DNA from: Proales similis
Lineage: Eukaryota > Rotifera > Eurotatoria > Ploima > Proalidae
Direction: 5' to 3'
Assembly (NCBI GenBank): GCA_019059635.1
Contig: JAGVRJ010000014.1
Coordinates: 248,001 to 312,000, forward strand
Length of the DNA stretch: 64,000 nt
Of the stretch, positions 12,116-22,496 are shown one piece after another; position 1 is the stretch's first letter; every line of letters begins with the position of its first letter. The translations under genes were made by a program, and so were the position numbers. Below the pieces are notes generated by a model. It was given only the letters and a program-made list of their open reading frames with translations, was not told the DNA's origin and made no database searches.

Positions 12116-13222
12116 TGTTCGATCGATAGCTCAAGCAATTCTCAGAGTACGAGAGAGCGATCGAAGGCTCAAATAACAATGACGATGGGAGATGATGATG
12201 ATGACGATTATTATTATTATGAGCTTAAAATGGCTTAGAAAATGACTTGGGATGGAAGGGGGCAGGGAAGCATCATCATCTAAATAAAACGCTCTCAATA
12301 GTCTGGTCATGTGACGCAAGGTGAATGCAAAGCAATGGCCACAGCAGCAGCAGGGACGAGTAGAAGTACGCGCACACGCACGGCAGTCTCGTTGCGTAAT
12401 TACGAAATTGAACAACTTGGCACTTACCTTTGAGTGGAGCGGCCTTGTATTGCCGCATAGTGCCGCTCTGACAGCCAGACTCTGCATTTTCCTCTGCTTC
12501 TGTTATCTACTCTATGAGCCCTCAATCGGTTAGTTTCGTCAAGTTTGACCTACACACACACACACACACTCGCTCGCTCGCTCAGACAGAGACCAAGCCA
12601 CTAAATGACCCCACGCGGACAGAGTAGCTCGCCAAAATGCATTAAATTGATTAATTACAACCAACAAAGCTGATCTCGTTCAAAATGAAAACACGCAAAC
12701 AAATCATCAAGCTCGGCTCGGGTCAAATAGTTTATTAGCTTGTCAACTAGTGGCCAACGGGAGACAAAGGCAAACTGACCAGAACAGCAGCAGCAGCAGC
12801 AGGACGCGGCGCAAAAAAAGCGATGCGAAATAAACGGCATCGGCGAGCGGCTGTGCAAGCCGTGAATTATGACGAGCAGCGAGCGAGAGAGCAAATCAAA
12901 ATTAGAAAAAGCGCTTGGGCTGCGGGCGATCACCTCGAACGTTTAGTTTGATCTGCACTGCGTCCATCGTCTATCTGCTCACGGTTGTGCTCGATCGCGG
13001 TCAGTATGGTCCGTTCTTATCACTCACAGATTGAACTTGAAAAATGGTAAAAATTGAAAAAAAAAATCTTTCGGATGGCAAATCGATATTCAACAATAGA
13101 AAACAGGTTGCCAAGGAGTAACTTGCGAGGCATAATTTTAACGCTTTGACACGCTTGATAAGCGCTCTAGCGCCCTATATTAAAAACAATCAGCTTCATC
13201 TAAATGAAAAATTCAACTCAAA
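12116..13222. other. Divergent intergenic region between VPS15 and a glycosyltransferase-like gene
   Basis: About 1.1 kb without a supportable gene. It contains GAT/TTA trinucleotide runs (12194-12222), a (CA)n run followed by CTCG repeats (about 12550-12582), a GCA-rich run near 12787, and an AT-rich stretch at 13030-13210 just upstream of the plus-strand gene. It presumably carries both promoters; I see no RNA gene. Confidence 0.5.
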
Positions 13223-14287
13223 ATGCTCATTAGGTCTCGGCTTTCTCTAAAACGCCAAATAAATGCACTCAAGTTCAGTGAATTGAAGAAGCCGGCGTTA
13301 ATCGTGATTCAACTTTTACTTGTCATCTACTTGCGGTCAAAGCAGGCAACCGTTCAGTGCGAGGAAGAATATGTGCGCGTTAAGCAGGAGCCCAGAGTTG
13401 ATTTGAGCCCGCTCAAAGTGTCGAGGTCCACAATCGTACTTTACTCTTTGGACACGAGACACGAGCTGAATAAGCAAGCAATCGACTACTTCATCTCGTT
13501 CGGCCTGGCCGAGCACGCGCACATCGTCTACGTGTTTGTGGTGCCGGCCGACATGCCAAAGCTTGAGTTGCCCATATTCCCCAACATCGAGGTTGTGGTT
13601 CGTCCGCCGGACTGCGACGACTTTGGTGCGTTCGGACATGCCATCGAACAGCTGGGCGGCTTGAACTACTTGCGCACCTTCCAAGTGGCGATCATGCTGA
13701 GCGAGTCGGCCTTCGGGCCCATGCTGCCCAAATACTGGCCCGAGGAGATATTCTGGACGGAAATATTCAGCTCGGCGCTTGATGACAATACCGACCTTCT
13801 CGCTCCCTCGCTCACTTGCACCGGCAACTTGACAGGCACAATTGAGAAGTTTGCGTTCGCAGCCAAGACCTCGCTAATCTCAGCCGTCTGGACAGAGGTG
13901 TTCAGCAAATGCATGAGCGGCAACGTGGCTACCGTGAATGCTGAGCGCGAGGCTCTGTTCACTCAGGCGGTCCTCCGCAACAACTTCAACATCAACACTC
14001 TCCTACTGGCCGACCCGGACGTCTCCTGGCACAAGAAGATGAGCTTGCTGTGTAATAGGCGCGAGCTGTATGTGGAGAGACGTGTCTACCACGCGGCAGA
14101 AAACACCATTCTGGTGCACCCGTTCGAGACGATATTTTTCAAAACCTCAGACTTGGACCCTCAAGGCCACAGTGTTGAGCACAAGTATCGAAAAGAAACT
14201 CTTGCCTACGTCGCCTGGAAGTTCAAGCGCAGTGTGCACAACTTCCTCATCGACCTCAGCCCCAAGAAGTGGTTCAACATTTTTTAA
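13223..14287 (+). CDS. Type II membrane protein, glycosyltransferase-like (single exon)
   Basis: 354 residues in one exon. A basic N-terminus is followed by one hydrophobic segment (about 27-40, ALIVIQLLLVIYL), the pattern of a type II Golgi protein, and then a globular domain. Visible features: a beta-strand start STIVLYSLDTRH, HIVYVFVVPAD, DCDDFGAFGHAIEQLG, a segment ending GPMLPKYWPEEIFWTEIF, LTCTGNL, and a late FETIFFKT. The order of a strand-rich start, a GPxLPxYW segment before FWTE-F and a late F-x-T-I-F-F motif recalls uncharacterised glycosyltransferase-like proteins of algae, fungi and protists, which I recall only loosely. I cannot identify donor or acceptor. Ends about 145 nt from the convergent ARL6 stop, with an AATAAA near 14355. 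Confidence 0.55.
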   Translation: MLIRSRLSLKRQINALKFSELKKPALIVIQLLLVIYLRSKQATVQCEEEYVRVKQEPRVDLSPLKVSRSTIVLYSLDTRHELNKQAIDYFISFGLAEHAHIVYVFVVPADMPKLELPIFPNIEVVVRPPDCDDFGAFGHAIEQLGGLNYLRTFQVAIMLSESAFGPMLPKYWPEEIFWTEIFSSALDDNTDLLAPSLTCTGNLTGTIEKFAFAAKTSLISAVWTEVFSKCMSGNVATVNAEREALFTQAVLRNNFNINTLLLADPDVSWHKKMSLLCNRRELYVERRVYHAAENTILVHPFETIFFKTSDLDPQGHSVEHKYRKETLAYVAWKFKRSVHNFLIDLSPKKWFNIF

Positions 14288-14431
14288 GAAAAAACGCTCA
14301 CTCATTGAAAAGATTGTTTTTTTTTTATTTGAGTTTTTGTGTATTTTATAGCCAATAAACAACAGCACTAGGATCGCTTGTCTCGAAAACCAACCGACAC
14401 ATTACAATGAGAAGAAGGAGCTGACTGGAGG

Positions 14432-15004
14432 TCAAGACTGGACACGATCGAATTGCTTGATGAGCTCTTGGGCGAGCCAGTTGATCGCGTCCTGCAGGCC
14501 TTCGCCTGTCAAAGCGTTTGTCTGGAATATGCGCCAGGGTCGATCACGAATGGAGTCGAGCTCGAGCTCGCTGCGAACTTGGCCCACGTTGCACGCGCCT
14601 CTCTGGTCCATTTTGTTGGCGATGAACAGTACGGGCGTCGCTCTCTCTCTGTTCACTGGATGCTCTAGGAGACTGGCGAGTTCGTCGCGCGCGACCACAA
14701 GCCGCATCTGATCCGCGCAGTCGACCACGAACATGATCGCGTCCGCGCTCTTGTACGAATGGTCCCACAGGCTTCGATACTTGCTCTTGCCAGACGCGTC
14801 GATCGCGGTGAAATGAATCGAGCCGGCGGTGAACTTCTCCTCGCTGATGCCCACCGTCGGCTGAACAGACACGGCCCGAGTGCCCACCGGCTTCAGGTAA
14901 TTGACCAGCGTCGACTTGCCACTGTTGTCCAGTCCGACCACTAGAACGGTGGCGTCCCTCTTCCGTCCGCTCAGCAACGTGCCAATTTTGTCAAAGAGGC
15001 CCAT
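14432..15004 (-). CDS. ARL6: ARL6 (BBS3) small GTPase
   Basis: 190 residues in one exon. ARL6-GTP recruits the BBSome coat to membranes at the base of cilia. The N-terminus MGLFDKIGTLLSG matches ARL6, including Gly2, and is preferred to upstream ATGs that would add 24 residues. G motifs: G1 GLDNSGKS, switch I PTVGIS, G3 DASGK, G4 NKMD, G5 near TNALTGEG, with ARL6-typical YRSLWDHSYKSADAIMFVVD between. The G3 motif carries Lys where nearly all Arf-family GTPases have the catalytic Gln (DxxGQ). This is visible in the DNA and may lower intrinsic GTP hydrolysis. The gene converges on the preceding plus-strand gene. Confidence 0.94.
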   Translation of the reverse strand: MGLFDKIGTLLSGRKRDATVLVVGLDNSGKSTLVNYLKPVGTRAVSVQPTVGISEEKFTAGSIHFTAIDASGKSKYRSLWDHSYKSADAIMFVVDCADQMRLVVARDELASLLEHPVNRERATPVLFIANKMDQRGACNVGQVRSELELDSIRDRPWRIFQTNALTGEGLQDAINWLAQELIKQFDRVQS

Positions 15005-15595
15005 TTTGCCGCTATTCAACTCGATCAAGCAAATTATGCCTGCATCGACCTCTCGTTGACAGTGTCGCATACACAAGTGCGCTCTCTCGTCCCGTTTCCT
15101 TGGCGACTCGCTCGTTCACGTCTCCTCACATCTCAAAACGAACCGCGCAATCAATCAGCTAATCCATGGGCGCAATTCCAAACCTCAATTCAATAATGGC
15201 AGTGAAGATCAGCTCGCCTCTAGTTTGGCTTGGTCAGTAGATTTGGCCTTGAGGCGAAATATGAAAAGCGAAGAGATCAGCCGCAAACTGGCCGCAAATT
15301 GAGCCAACGAAGAGAAGATGAGCTCCAAAAGTCCTAATAGGCCCCTTGACTCCTGACGGTCCCAAGAGGCCATCCAAACAAAAGCCGGTGACGATAATTA
15401 TTCTGTTCTAAAAACACACTTGATAAGCGCAGATGCGTTGTTTTGCGATCGATTGCAGAGAGGGAGCATGTTGGCAAACCGCTCTCTCAATGATTTATCA
15501 CTTTGCTGCAAGATAAAGAGATCAGCTGCTGGACAGATAAGAGTGGGCCGATATTAGACAAAGTGCAAGATCATTCGATTCTGAACGCACAAACA
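15005..15595. other. Divergent intergenic region between ARL6 and an NRF-6-like gene
   Basis: About 590 nt holding the 5' ends of two divergently transcribed genes. No tRNA, repeat or additional open frame with family resemblance was seen. Confidence 0.5.
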
Positions 15596-18500
15596 ATGAA
15601 TTTGAAAATGGCGAACGAGAATTTTTGCTTTTTGATCGGCGCAGTTTGCCTCCTGTTGGTCGCCGGCCAGGTCAATGGCCAGCAAGAGCCGGTGCCGGTG
15701 CTCAGCTTGAATGCAAATTTGACGCTCGAACAGCTTCAGCAGCTGCCCAGCAACAACGTGTTTGTGCAGCAAATGATGCTCTACATCCTGACGGGCACCT
15801 ATGACGGCAATGTGACCCAGGATGACACTCTGGACAGCAACACTCTGGCCGACATGCTCGCCATTGGCCTAATCGGCTTGGGCAGCATCTTGGAAAAGGA
15901 CCCGCCCGAGAACTTTTTCGGTAACTGCATTCGCAATGCACTCAACGGCGCTGGTTAATCTGCTCGCTGCTTTAGAAATAATGGGCAACTTGCAGGACAT
16001 CATAAATCGTTTGGAAAAGAACGGCACCAGTGCGGTCACGTTTGGCGAACTGCGGCCCTATTTGAGTGAGTGAACTTTTGCATGAGAACTGCTTGTTCCA
16101 TTTGAATGCATTGGTTGTTGTCCAGCGGCTCAGAACGCGGCAGCGGCCGCCTACTTCTACTTCAGTCTCAATCGCGAGCTCTACATCCAGCGTCTGAGGA
16201 AGTACATACGCAACGAGTTTCTGGGCGGCACTCGCGGAGTGTGCAAGCTGCACGCCGAGCACTGGTTCGAGCAGATTGTTCAGGGCGACTTTTGGGCAAT
16301 CGAAAGTAAGCCGCCTCTTTTGGCCCAGCTGAGCGTCCAATTCACTTGTTGCTAGTGCTCGACGCGGTTGCCAAAATGCCGCCCGGCATCCTCAACGCCA
16401 ACATCAACTGGCTGGGAAGCTTTGAAATTTGCCAAAAGGTCGAAAATCAAAAAGTCATGCCGGCCATCAAGGGAAAGTATTGTCGAGCGACCATCGGCTT
16501 TCCCATCAATCAGTTCGCTGTGAGTAAATATGTGAAATAATCGCCTGCGCTAGCTTAACCAAAGGCGCGAAATGAAGGGCGACTTGCCGATCAGTGACGA
16601 CATTGGCTTCAACTACGGCCTGTGCATCTCTTCGTTCTGCTCGGAGCCAGAAGTGGCCTCGATCGTCTCGAATTGTAAGTCGCTCAACTGCGCGATTGAC
16701 TGACGCTTACTCTGAGCTTTGAGAAGCGCTCAAGCTGTTCACCGTGTTCAAGAGCGCCTGGGTTTCGGAGGTCAACTGCGAGAAAGAGTATCCGCTGACC
16801 ACCGCGACCACAGTCTACATGTGAGTCCACTGAATAGTCTTCGCTTGGCTGCTAAATTGCTAATTTGTGGCCAAAAATAAAAGCGTCTTGTTCTCGCTGC
16901 TCTTCGGCTGGCTGGTGTTTTGTACCGGCTTCGACTGCGTCAGTCGAATTATGAACAAAGGCGACGAGACGATTGTGGTGGAGGACAGCGAGCAAGCCAA
17001 ACAGGTCAAGGAGAGCATTGGCGGCTCGGGCATGCAAGTCAGCCGACGCGTAGTCAAAAAGTCCAAGGGCAAATTCGAAAAGTTCTTGATCAACTGCTCG
17101 CTCTACTCGAACACGGAGAATTTCTTCCGCACCGACAACGGCGGCAGCATCACTTGTCTGAACGGCATCAGAGTGCTGAGCATGATCTGGATCATCTGGG
17201 GCCACACGTACAACTACCTGGGCGACCGAGCCTACTTCTTCCTAGTCGGTAAGGCTCTCGCCTCGCCTCATCAGTTCGATTGAATAACGAGCTCGGCCAG
17301 ACAACATTCGCTACATGCAGGAGCTCAACGAGGAGTGGTACGCTCAGCTGATAGTCAACGGCATGTTCGGCGTCGACTCATTTTTCCTCATGAGGTGAGC
17401 GCCTCTCGCCAACTCTGTTCTGGCCTTGCTATCTCAACTCGCCTCAAGCGCCTTTCTCTTGACACTTGGCTTTATGAAAAAAATGGAAAAATCCAACGGC
17501 CTCACCGCGTTCGAGTGGATTTACTTTTACGTGCATCGCTACTGGAGGTGAGTTTGACCGCTCTTGGCAGCAAGACCGCTCTTGGCAGCAAGACCGCTCT
17601 AAACTGTTCGGCAGACTGCTGCCTCCGTTCCTGATCGTGATCGTGCTCTACACACAAATCTTTCCGTACCTGGGCTCTGGTCCCCTCTGGACGCCGGACG
17701 TGAGTTGTGCACCTCTCATCGCAATCTCGAGCTGCGATCCGATTGAAACTTTAAATCAGAAATTTCCGCCCAACAAAGAAGACTGCACTGACTACTGGTG
17801 GGCGTATGCGCTCTTTGTGAACAACTTTGTGCCCGACGGCAAAGGAGTCAAGGTAAGCCCGAGTGAGTGGAACTAGTCCAGACCGCGCCCTCTCACGCTC
17901 TCTCAGTGCATGGGATACTTGTGGTACATTCCGAACGACTATCAGTTCTACGCCATCAGTCCGATATTTTTGATTCTGCTCTACAAGTAAGAAGACGCAG
18001 CGACGCGTGCGAACCAGACTCAATGGTTTTAGGTTTCCTGCTGCAGGCAAGGCCTTCCTCGGCTTCACTCTGGCCGCCAGTCTGAGCATATTGGCTTTCC
18101 TCACCGCCAACGTGTACGAGTCGCGCCAAAAGGACATCATTCAGTAAGCGAATGGCCACATTTGCCCGGGCACCACCTGATCGTTCTGTGCGTAAAGAGT
18201 GCTCGTCGACCTCTGGGAGGACGTTTACATTAAACCGTACTGCCGGGCCGCTCCGTGGATTGTCGGCATCTTTCTCGGCTATTTGTTCTTCCGCCACAAA
18301 AAAGTCAACTTGAGCAGAGTAAGCAAACTAGCAAGCTTGCTGGTCAGTTTGAACTTGACCATCGAATGCTCTTCAAGTCAATGGTGTTCATCGGCTGGAC
18401 GGTGTACGCAGCTCTGGCGCTCAGCGCCCTGTTCGGCGGCTACACAAATCACGGCAAGGACACGCGTCGAATGGAGACCTTCGAGTATGCCATGTTCTTT

Positions 18501-18906
18501 TCGCTGACCAAGTTGACGTGGCCGCTCTCGGTCGCTTGGGTGATATTCGCCTGCCACTACGGCTACGGCGGCGTGGTCAACAGAATGCTCTCGGCCAAGA
18601 TGTTCATCCCGCTCACGCGGCTCAGCTATTGCGCCTATCTGCTCCATCCGACCGTCATGGTGCTGTACAACTATTCGCAGAAGGCGCTCTTCCACGCCTC
18701 GGGCGCCTCTCTGGTAATCCCTAGACCGCTCGCAGCCGCCCTCGTTCTAATCTCTCGTCCTTCTCTCTCTCTCTCTCTGTTAGCTGTACATTGCTCTCGG
18801 ACACATTCTGGTCACATTCATTCTGAGCTTTGCCTACACGCTGGTGTTTGAGCTTCCGTTTGTGGCCATCGAAAAGCTCATCTACACACCGCCTCGTCAT
18901 GGCTGA
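15596..18906 (+). CDS. NRF-6-like membrane acyltransferase (acyltransferase 3 family)
   Basis: About 826 residues over 16 exons: 15596-15920, 15976-16065, 16126-16305, 16356-16519, 16554-16674, 16727-16820, 16884-17248, 17301-17394, 17449-17547, 17615-17699, 17760-17852, 17907-17986, 18033-18143, 18198-18318, 18378-18713 and 18784-18906. All junctions keep one frame. The signal peptide is MANENFCFLIGAVCLLLVAG. The extracellular NRF domain carries spaced cysteines (GVCKLHAEHW, FEICQKV, CISSFCSEPEV). The acyltransferase-3 domain starts CLNGIRVLSMIWIIWGH and includes RLLPPFLIVIVLYTQIFPYLGSGPLW, DYWWAYALFVNNF and LTRLSYCAYLLHPTV. C. elegans nrf-6 relatives act in lipid transport and drug sensitivity; substrates are unknown. 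Introns are 34-72 nt; one of 34 nt (16520-16553) is unusually short. Confidence 0.9.
17548..17614 (+). repeat. Tandem 18-nt repeat inside an NRF-6-like intron
   Basis: The intron at 17548-17614 is built largely from copies of a unit GACCGCTCTTGGCAGCAA: two complete copies and a partial third, between the donor GTGAGT and the acceptor GGCAG. Recent slippage or duplication within an intron is the simplest reading. Confidence 0.8.
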
Positions 18907-19209
18907 GACGCTCGATTGACTTTTACACTTGAGACATGAGCGAACGCTAAAAATAGACGCAAATAAACAATCATGCTCCGTTTGGCCCAATCATCATCAT
19001 CACGTGTTAATAAACTGCATGAACGCGTTTATTATTTTATAAATAGACTCGGAGTTCTAAGCGAATTGTAAAGCTGATTCTGGTTTAACGCAAAGAAGCG
19101 GCTGAGACCAAAGAAAAAACGAAATTGATCAAATCGGACTGAACGAGAAGCGGGGGCTGGACACTGTTGTCTTGCTGCACAACTGTTTCTCCAGTTTGAA
19201 CAACGCAGC
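18907..19209. other. Convergent 3' region of the NRF-6-like and WSC-mucin genes
   Basis: Contains plus-strand AATAAA signals near 18962 and 19008 for the upstream gene and a TTTATT near 19028 that serves the minus-strand gene. Nothing else is recognised. Confidence 0.55.
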
Positions 19210-22200
19210 TCAAGCATTGGACGCGTCCGGCACGTAGCCGGTGCTCATTCGCCGCAGCTCGTCGTTTATTGAGTTGATGAGACGCAGGTTGTCGCCCGTG
19301 CTTCGCTTGAGCGCCTTGTTGGCCAGGTCAAAGTCGTCGTCGTACTTTGACTTGTTCGGGCCTCTGCTGTTGTTTGGCTCCGACGAGGACTGCTCGCGAA
19401 CAAGGAGGCCCTCGCGGCGAGAGTTCAAATGCTTCAGATTATTGATGTTCTGAAATTCGGTCTCGCGCAGCACCGCCGCCTGTCGCGAGACTGCGTTGGT
19501 CGAGCTGAGCGCCAAGTTGATCAACTCGTCGCCGTCTACACCACGCTTCAAGTGTACAGTGTTGTCTCGACGCGAGTAAGGCGATATGAGCTCGCTGCTG
19601 ATCACCACGTTGGTGTTGGTCGGGTGCCGCGCGCCTTGCTCGCCGCCCGATCGCGATTGCAAAGGCTCAAAAAGGAACCCGTTCCTCTCGTAGAGTGCGT
19701 ACTCGTTTCGAATCTCGTACGGGTTGTAGACTCGCTTGAGCTCGTCGTTCTCTGGCCTGTGCGCCACATGCACCCTCACTGGCTTGTAGGGCTGGTTGAC
19801 GGGCGAGGGCACTCGAGGCGCCGAGTAGATCTCTCGCGCATTTTCCACTTGGACACTCTTCACTGTCTCGAACTGCTTGGGACGCGGAACGGCGCCAGTG
19901 CGGCGTTCTCGACTCAGACTACTGCGACGCTGCATGGCCACGCCGCCGCCTTCTCTTCCCTCTTGTCGACTCCTCTGACGCTGTTTGTTGCCTGAAAGCG
20001 TTATATGCCTTAAGAAAGGATAACTAACAATTGCGAACAGTCAAATTACGGTATTTCTCCAGCTGACGCCGCTGCATGATTGTCTCTTCAAAGCGGTCGG
20101 GCGAAGAAGGAGGCGAGGCTTGGTGGCGCTCTTTGAAAAATTCGCCCGATCGTGCGTACGGCTCGACTTTGGGCTCTGGCGTCCTCGCCTCCTCCTCCTC
20201 GCTGGTCTCGTTCGGTTTGGCTCTCTGTTCGATGGGCGTCACTTTTGACTTTCGCTTGTTGGTTCGCATGTTCTCCTGCGACTGCGAACGCAAACCATCA
20301 GTCGAGTCGAGTGCAAGTCGAGTCCGAATGGCTTACCGTGGTGGGCGACGGCTGCACAAGCTTGGCCGTCTGCTTGCTCAAGTCCCGGCGAGGGTTTATG
20401 CATCGATAATAGACACAGGCAATGATCCAGAAGACCAGCACAAGAAAGACAATGGGACCGAGCACGGCGCCGATAATCCAGAGTCGATTGTCTTGCTCAG
20501 GCGCGCTGCGGGGCTTTACTTCGACGAAGCCAAGGTCGTCGACGTCCTGCTTCAGGTACTGGGCCAATTCTTGCTGCTTCAGCAGGTTGATGGCGTCCGA
20601 CGCGTATTCGGGCGAGACGAGCTCGTTCTTGTTCAGCAGGTAGTAGCGCAGGTTCACCACGCTTTTGGTGTTGTCCGCACTCGACGAGCCTGTGCGCGTT
20701 GCGTTGGTCAGCACAACGCGCAAGTCCTTTTCAAATATCGAGTTCAACACATCGCGGCTGATTTGGTTCAGGAATATCGAGTTGGCTCGAGTGAACGCGT
20801 CCGAGTAGGCCTTTTTCAGGCTTCGTTCCATTTCGAGTCGAAAGCTCTCGTCGCGAACTTCGATCGACTTGTTCACGCGAATTTCTTTTTTTTTCGGCGT
20901 CAAATTTTAGATTTGGCAGTGAGCCGCCTAACAAAGCTTACTCGTGATCAGGTAGACGGCGGGGTCGGCCACGACCGGGCCCGAGAACGAAGAGGTGGGA
21001 AGCGGCGCGTTGGACGAAGATACAAACACAGTGATCGCCGAGGCGGTGTTCATCTCGTCCGCAGTAGTCGCTTCCGGCTCGCTGCTCGTCTCAGGGCTCG
21101 TTGAACCTGTTGTCGTGGTCTGCGTCTGGGTTGTTGCCGAACTGGACGACATTGTGGAGTCGGTCTGCTCCTCTTCCTCATTCCCTGGCTCTGAAGTGGT
21201 CTGAGTGGAGCTCGGGCTGCTCTGTTGAGTGTCTGTGGACGAAACGGACGATGAGATCGTGGTCGATTGCAGCGAAGAGATCGAAGAAGAAGAGATAGTT
21301 GGAACCAGACTGGACGCAGCAGTCGTTTGGTCCGTTGTAATAGGCGTGCTGTCTACAGAACTGCTAATGCTACTACTAAAGCTGGTCGGAAAAGAAGAGG
21401 CTGACGTGACTAGCTCGCCAGTAGACTCACTAGACTCGGAGCTCAGCTGACTGAAGCTCGACGTCTGAGTAGTCACAGAAGACGAGCTCAGCTGACTGAA
21501 GCTGGACGACGAGCTAGTCAAGGTTGTGTCTAATAGAGGGCCAGAGGTCGAGTCCGACGTGCCACTACTCGATGCGGTGGACAAATGGCTTGTGAATGGC
21601 GTACTTGTGCCAGTCTGGGTTGAGTCGCTCGCCGACGAGGTCAGCGATAGCCTCACTGAATCGGTCGTAGAAGGCTGGTCCGAGCTTGCTTCAGTCGATG
21701 TGGGCACCGACGAAGAACTAGACGAAGAAGAAGTCTGGCTGTCGCTTGTTTGTGTTGTTATTGAACTAGTGTTCGAAGGGTCGAATGGGCTTGTTGGGCC
21801 ATCTGTCGACGACGCCACGGCTGTGGACTGCGGCGCTTCTGAGCTCGCCGCCGAGAGAGTGGAGCTGGCCGAAGCAATAAGAGTTGTGACCGAGTCGGAG
21901 GTGATGGGCGCCGCGGTGCTTGTGGCCGTGCTGGGCGTGAATGTGATCGGAGGCACTTTGCCGACCGCGTAGACGCTGTTTCTCAAATAGCCGCCACACT
22001 GCTGAGTGCGATCGCCAGGACAAGGAATGAAGCATTCGCTCTCTGCGACGAGGCCGAACTTGCCGAAGCTCTGGCCACAGTAGCATTCGCTGCCGAACTG
22101 GAGGCCAGCGAACGGCTGCTGAAGGCCACGGCATAGCTCGATGCAAAACAAAATGCTCATCGAAGTGGCATTGTCGGCCGTCGGGTAAATGCCGGTGAAG

Positions 22201-22255
22201 TTGAGATCACGCTCAAGAGCCGAGTCGTTGAAGCATCCGAGGTACTTTGAGAACT
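19210..22255 (-). CDS. WSC-domain, mucin-like single-pass membrane protein (5' signal exon not resolved)
   Basis: Exons on the minus strand: 22255-20942, 20884-20337, 20281-20029 and 19991-19210, about 965 residues; the first exon carries two nt of a split codon, so at least one 5' exon is missing. Order: a WSC carbohydrate-binding domain (about 1-95: KYLGCFND...FCIELCRGL...GLQFGSECYCG...CPGDRTQQCGGY); a Ser/Thr-rich mucin stalk of some 300 residues; a helical, SEA-like region (RVNKSIEVRDESFRLEMERS...VVLTNATRT); one membrane helix (LWIIGAVLGPIVFLVLVFWI); and a basic cytoplasmic tail of about 360 residues ending NSINDELRRMSTGYVPDASNA. The SEA-like/TM/long-tail plan distantly recalls the KIAA1549 family, but the WSC head does not belong to it; I infer a lineage-specific cell-surface sensor or adhesion protein. 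TTTATT near 19028 supplies the poly(A) signal. Confidence 0.75.
21000..21960 (-). repeat. Mucin-like Ser/Thr-rich low-complexity coding tract
   Basis: Internal part of the WSC-mucin exon. Codons for Ser and Thr dominate for about 320 residues, with imperfect repeated wording such as SSSSFSQLSSSSVTTQTSS and a near copy SSFSQLSSESSES. It is a likely O-glycosylated stalk. The opposite strand stays open here only because of codon composition. Confidence 0.8.
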
Positions 22256-22496
22256 CTACAGAGAGAGAGAGAAAGAGGTTAAAATGCGCGGCGAGTTTAT
22301 TCAATTGCAGTCGTTTGAGCTTGCGCGAGTGGGTGCTTTGAAAGGAGGCGGCAACCGATACTTGCGCAGCGCCGAGAGAGCGGGCGGGCGAACAAACTCG
22401 ATTAGAACGGCTTGCGGCGACCGGGCCAACGAAGGCGAGGCAGGCAGTAAGACCAAGGCAAAAGGAGAGAAACGAGGCCGAGAGAGAGAGAGAGCA

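Noticed and set aside
22284..22496. N-terminal extension of the orphan protein starting at 22284
   Set aside because: Arg/Glu-rich translation of GA-repeat flank; the ATG at 22497 starts just before the first membrane helix.
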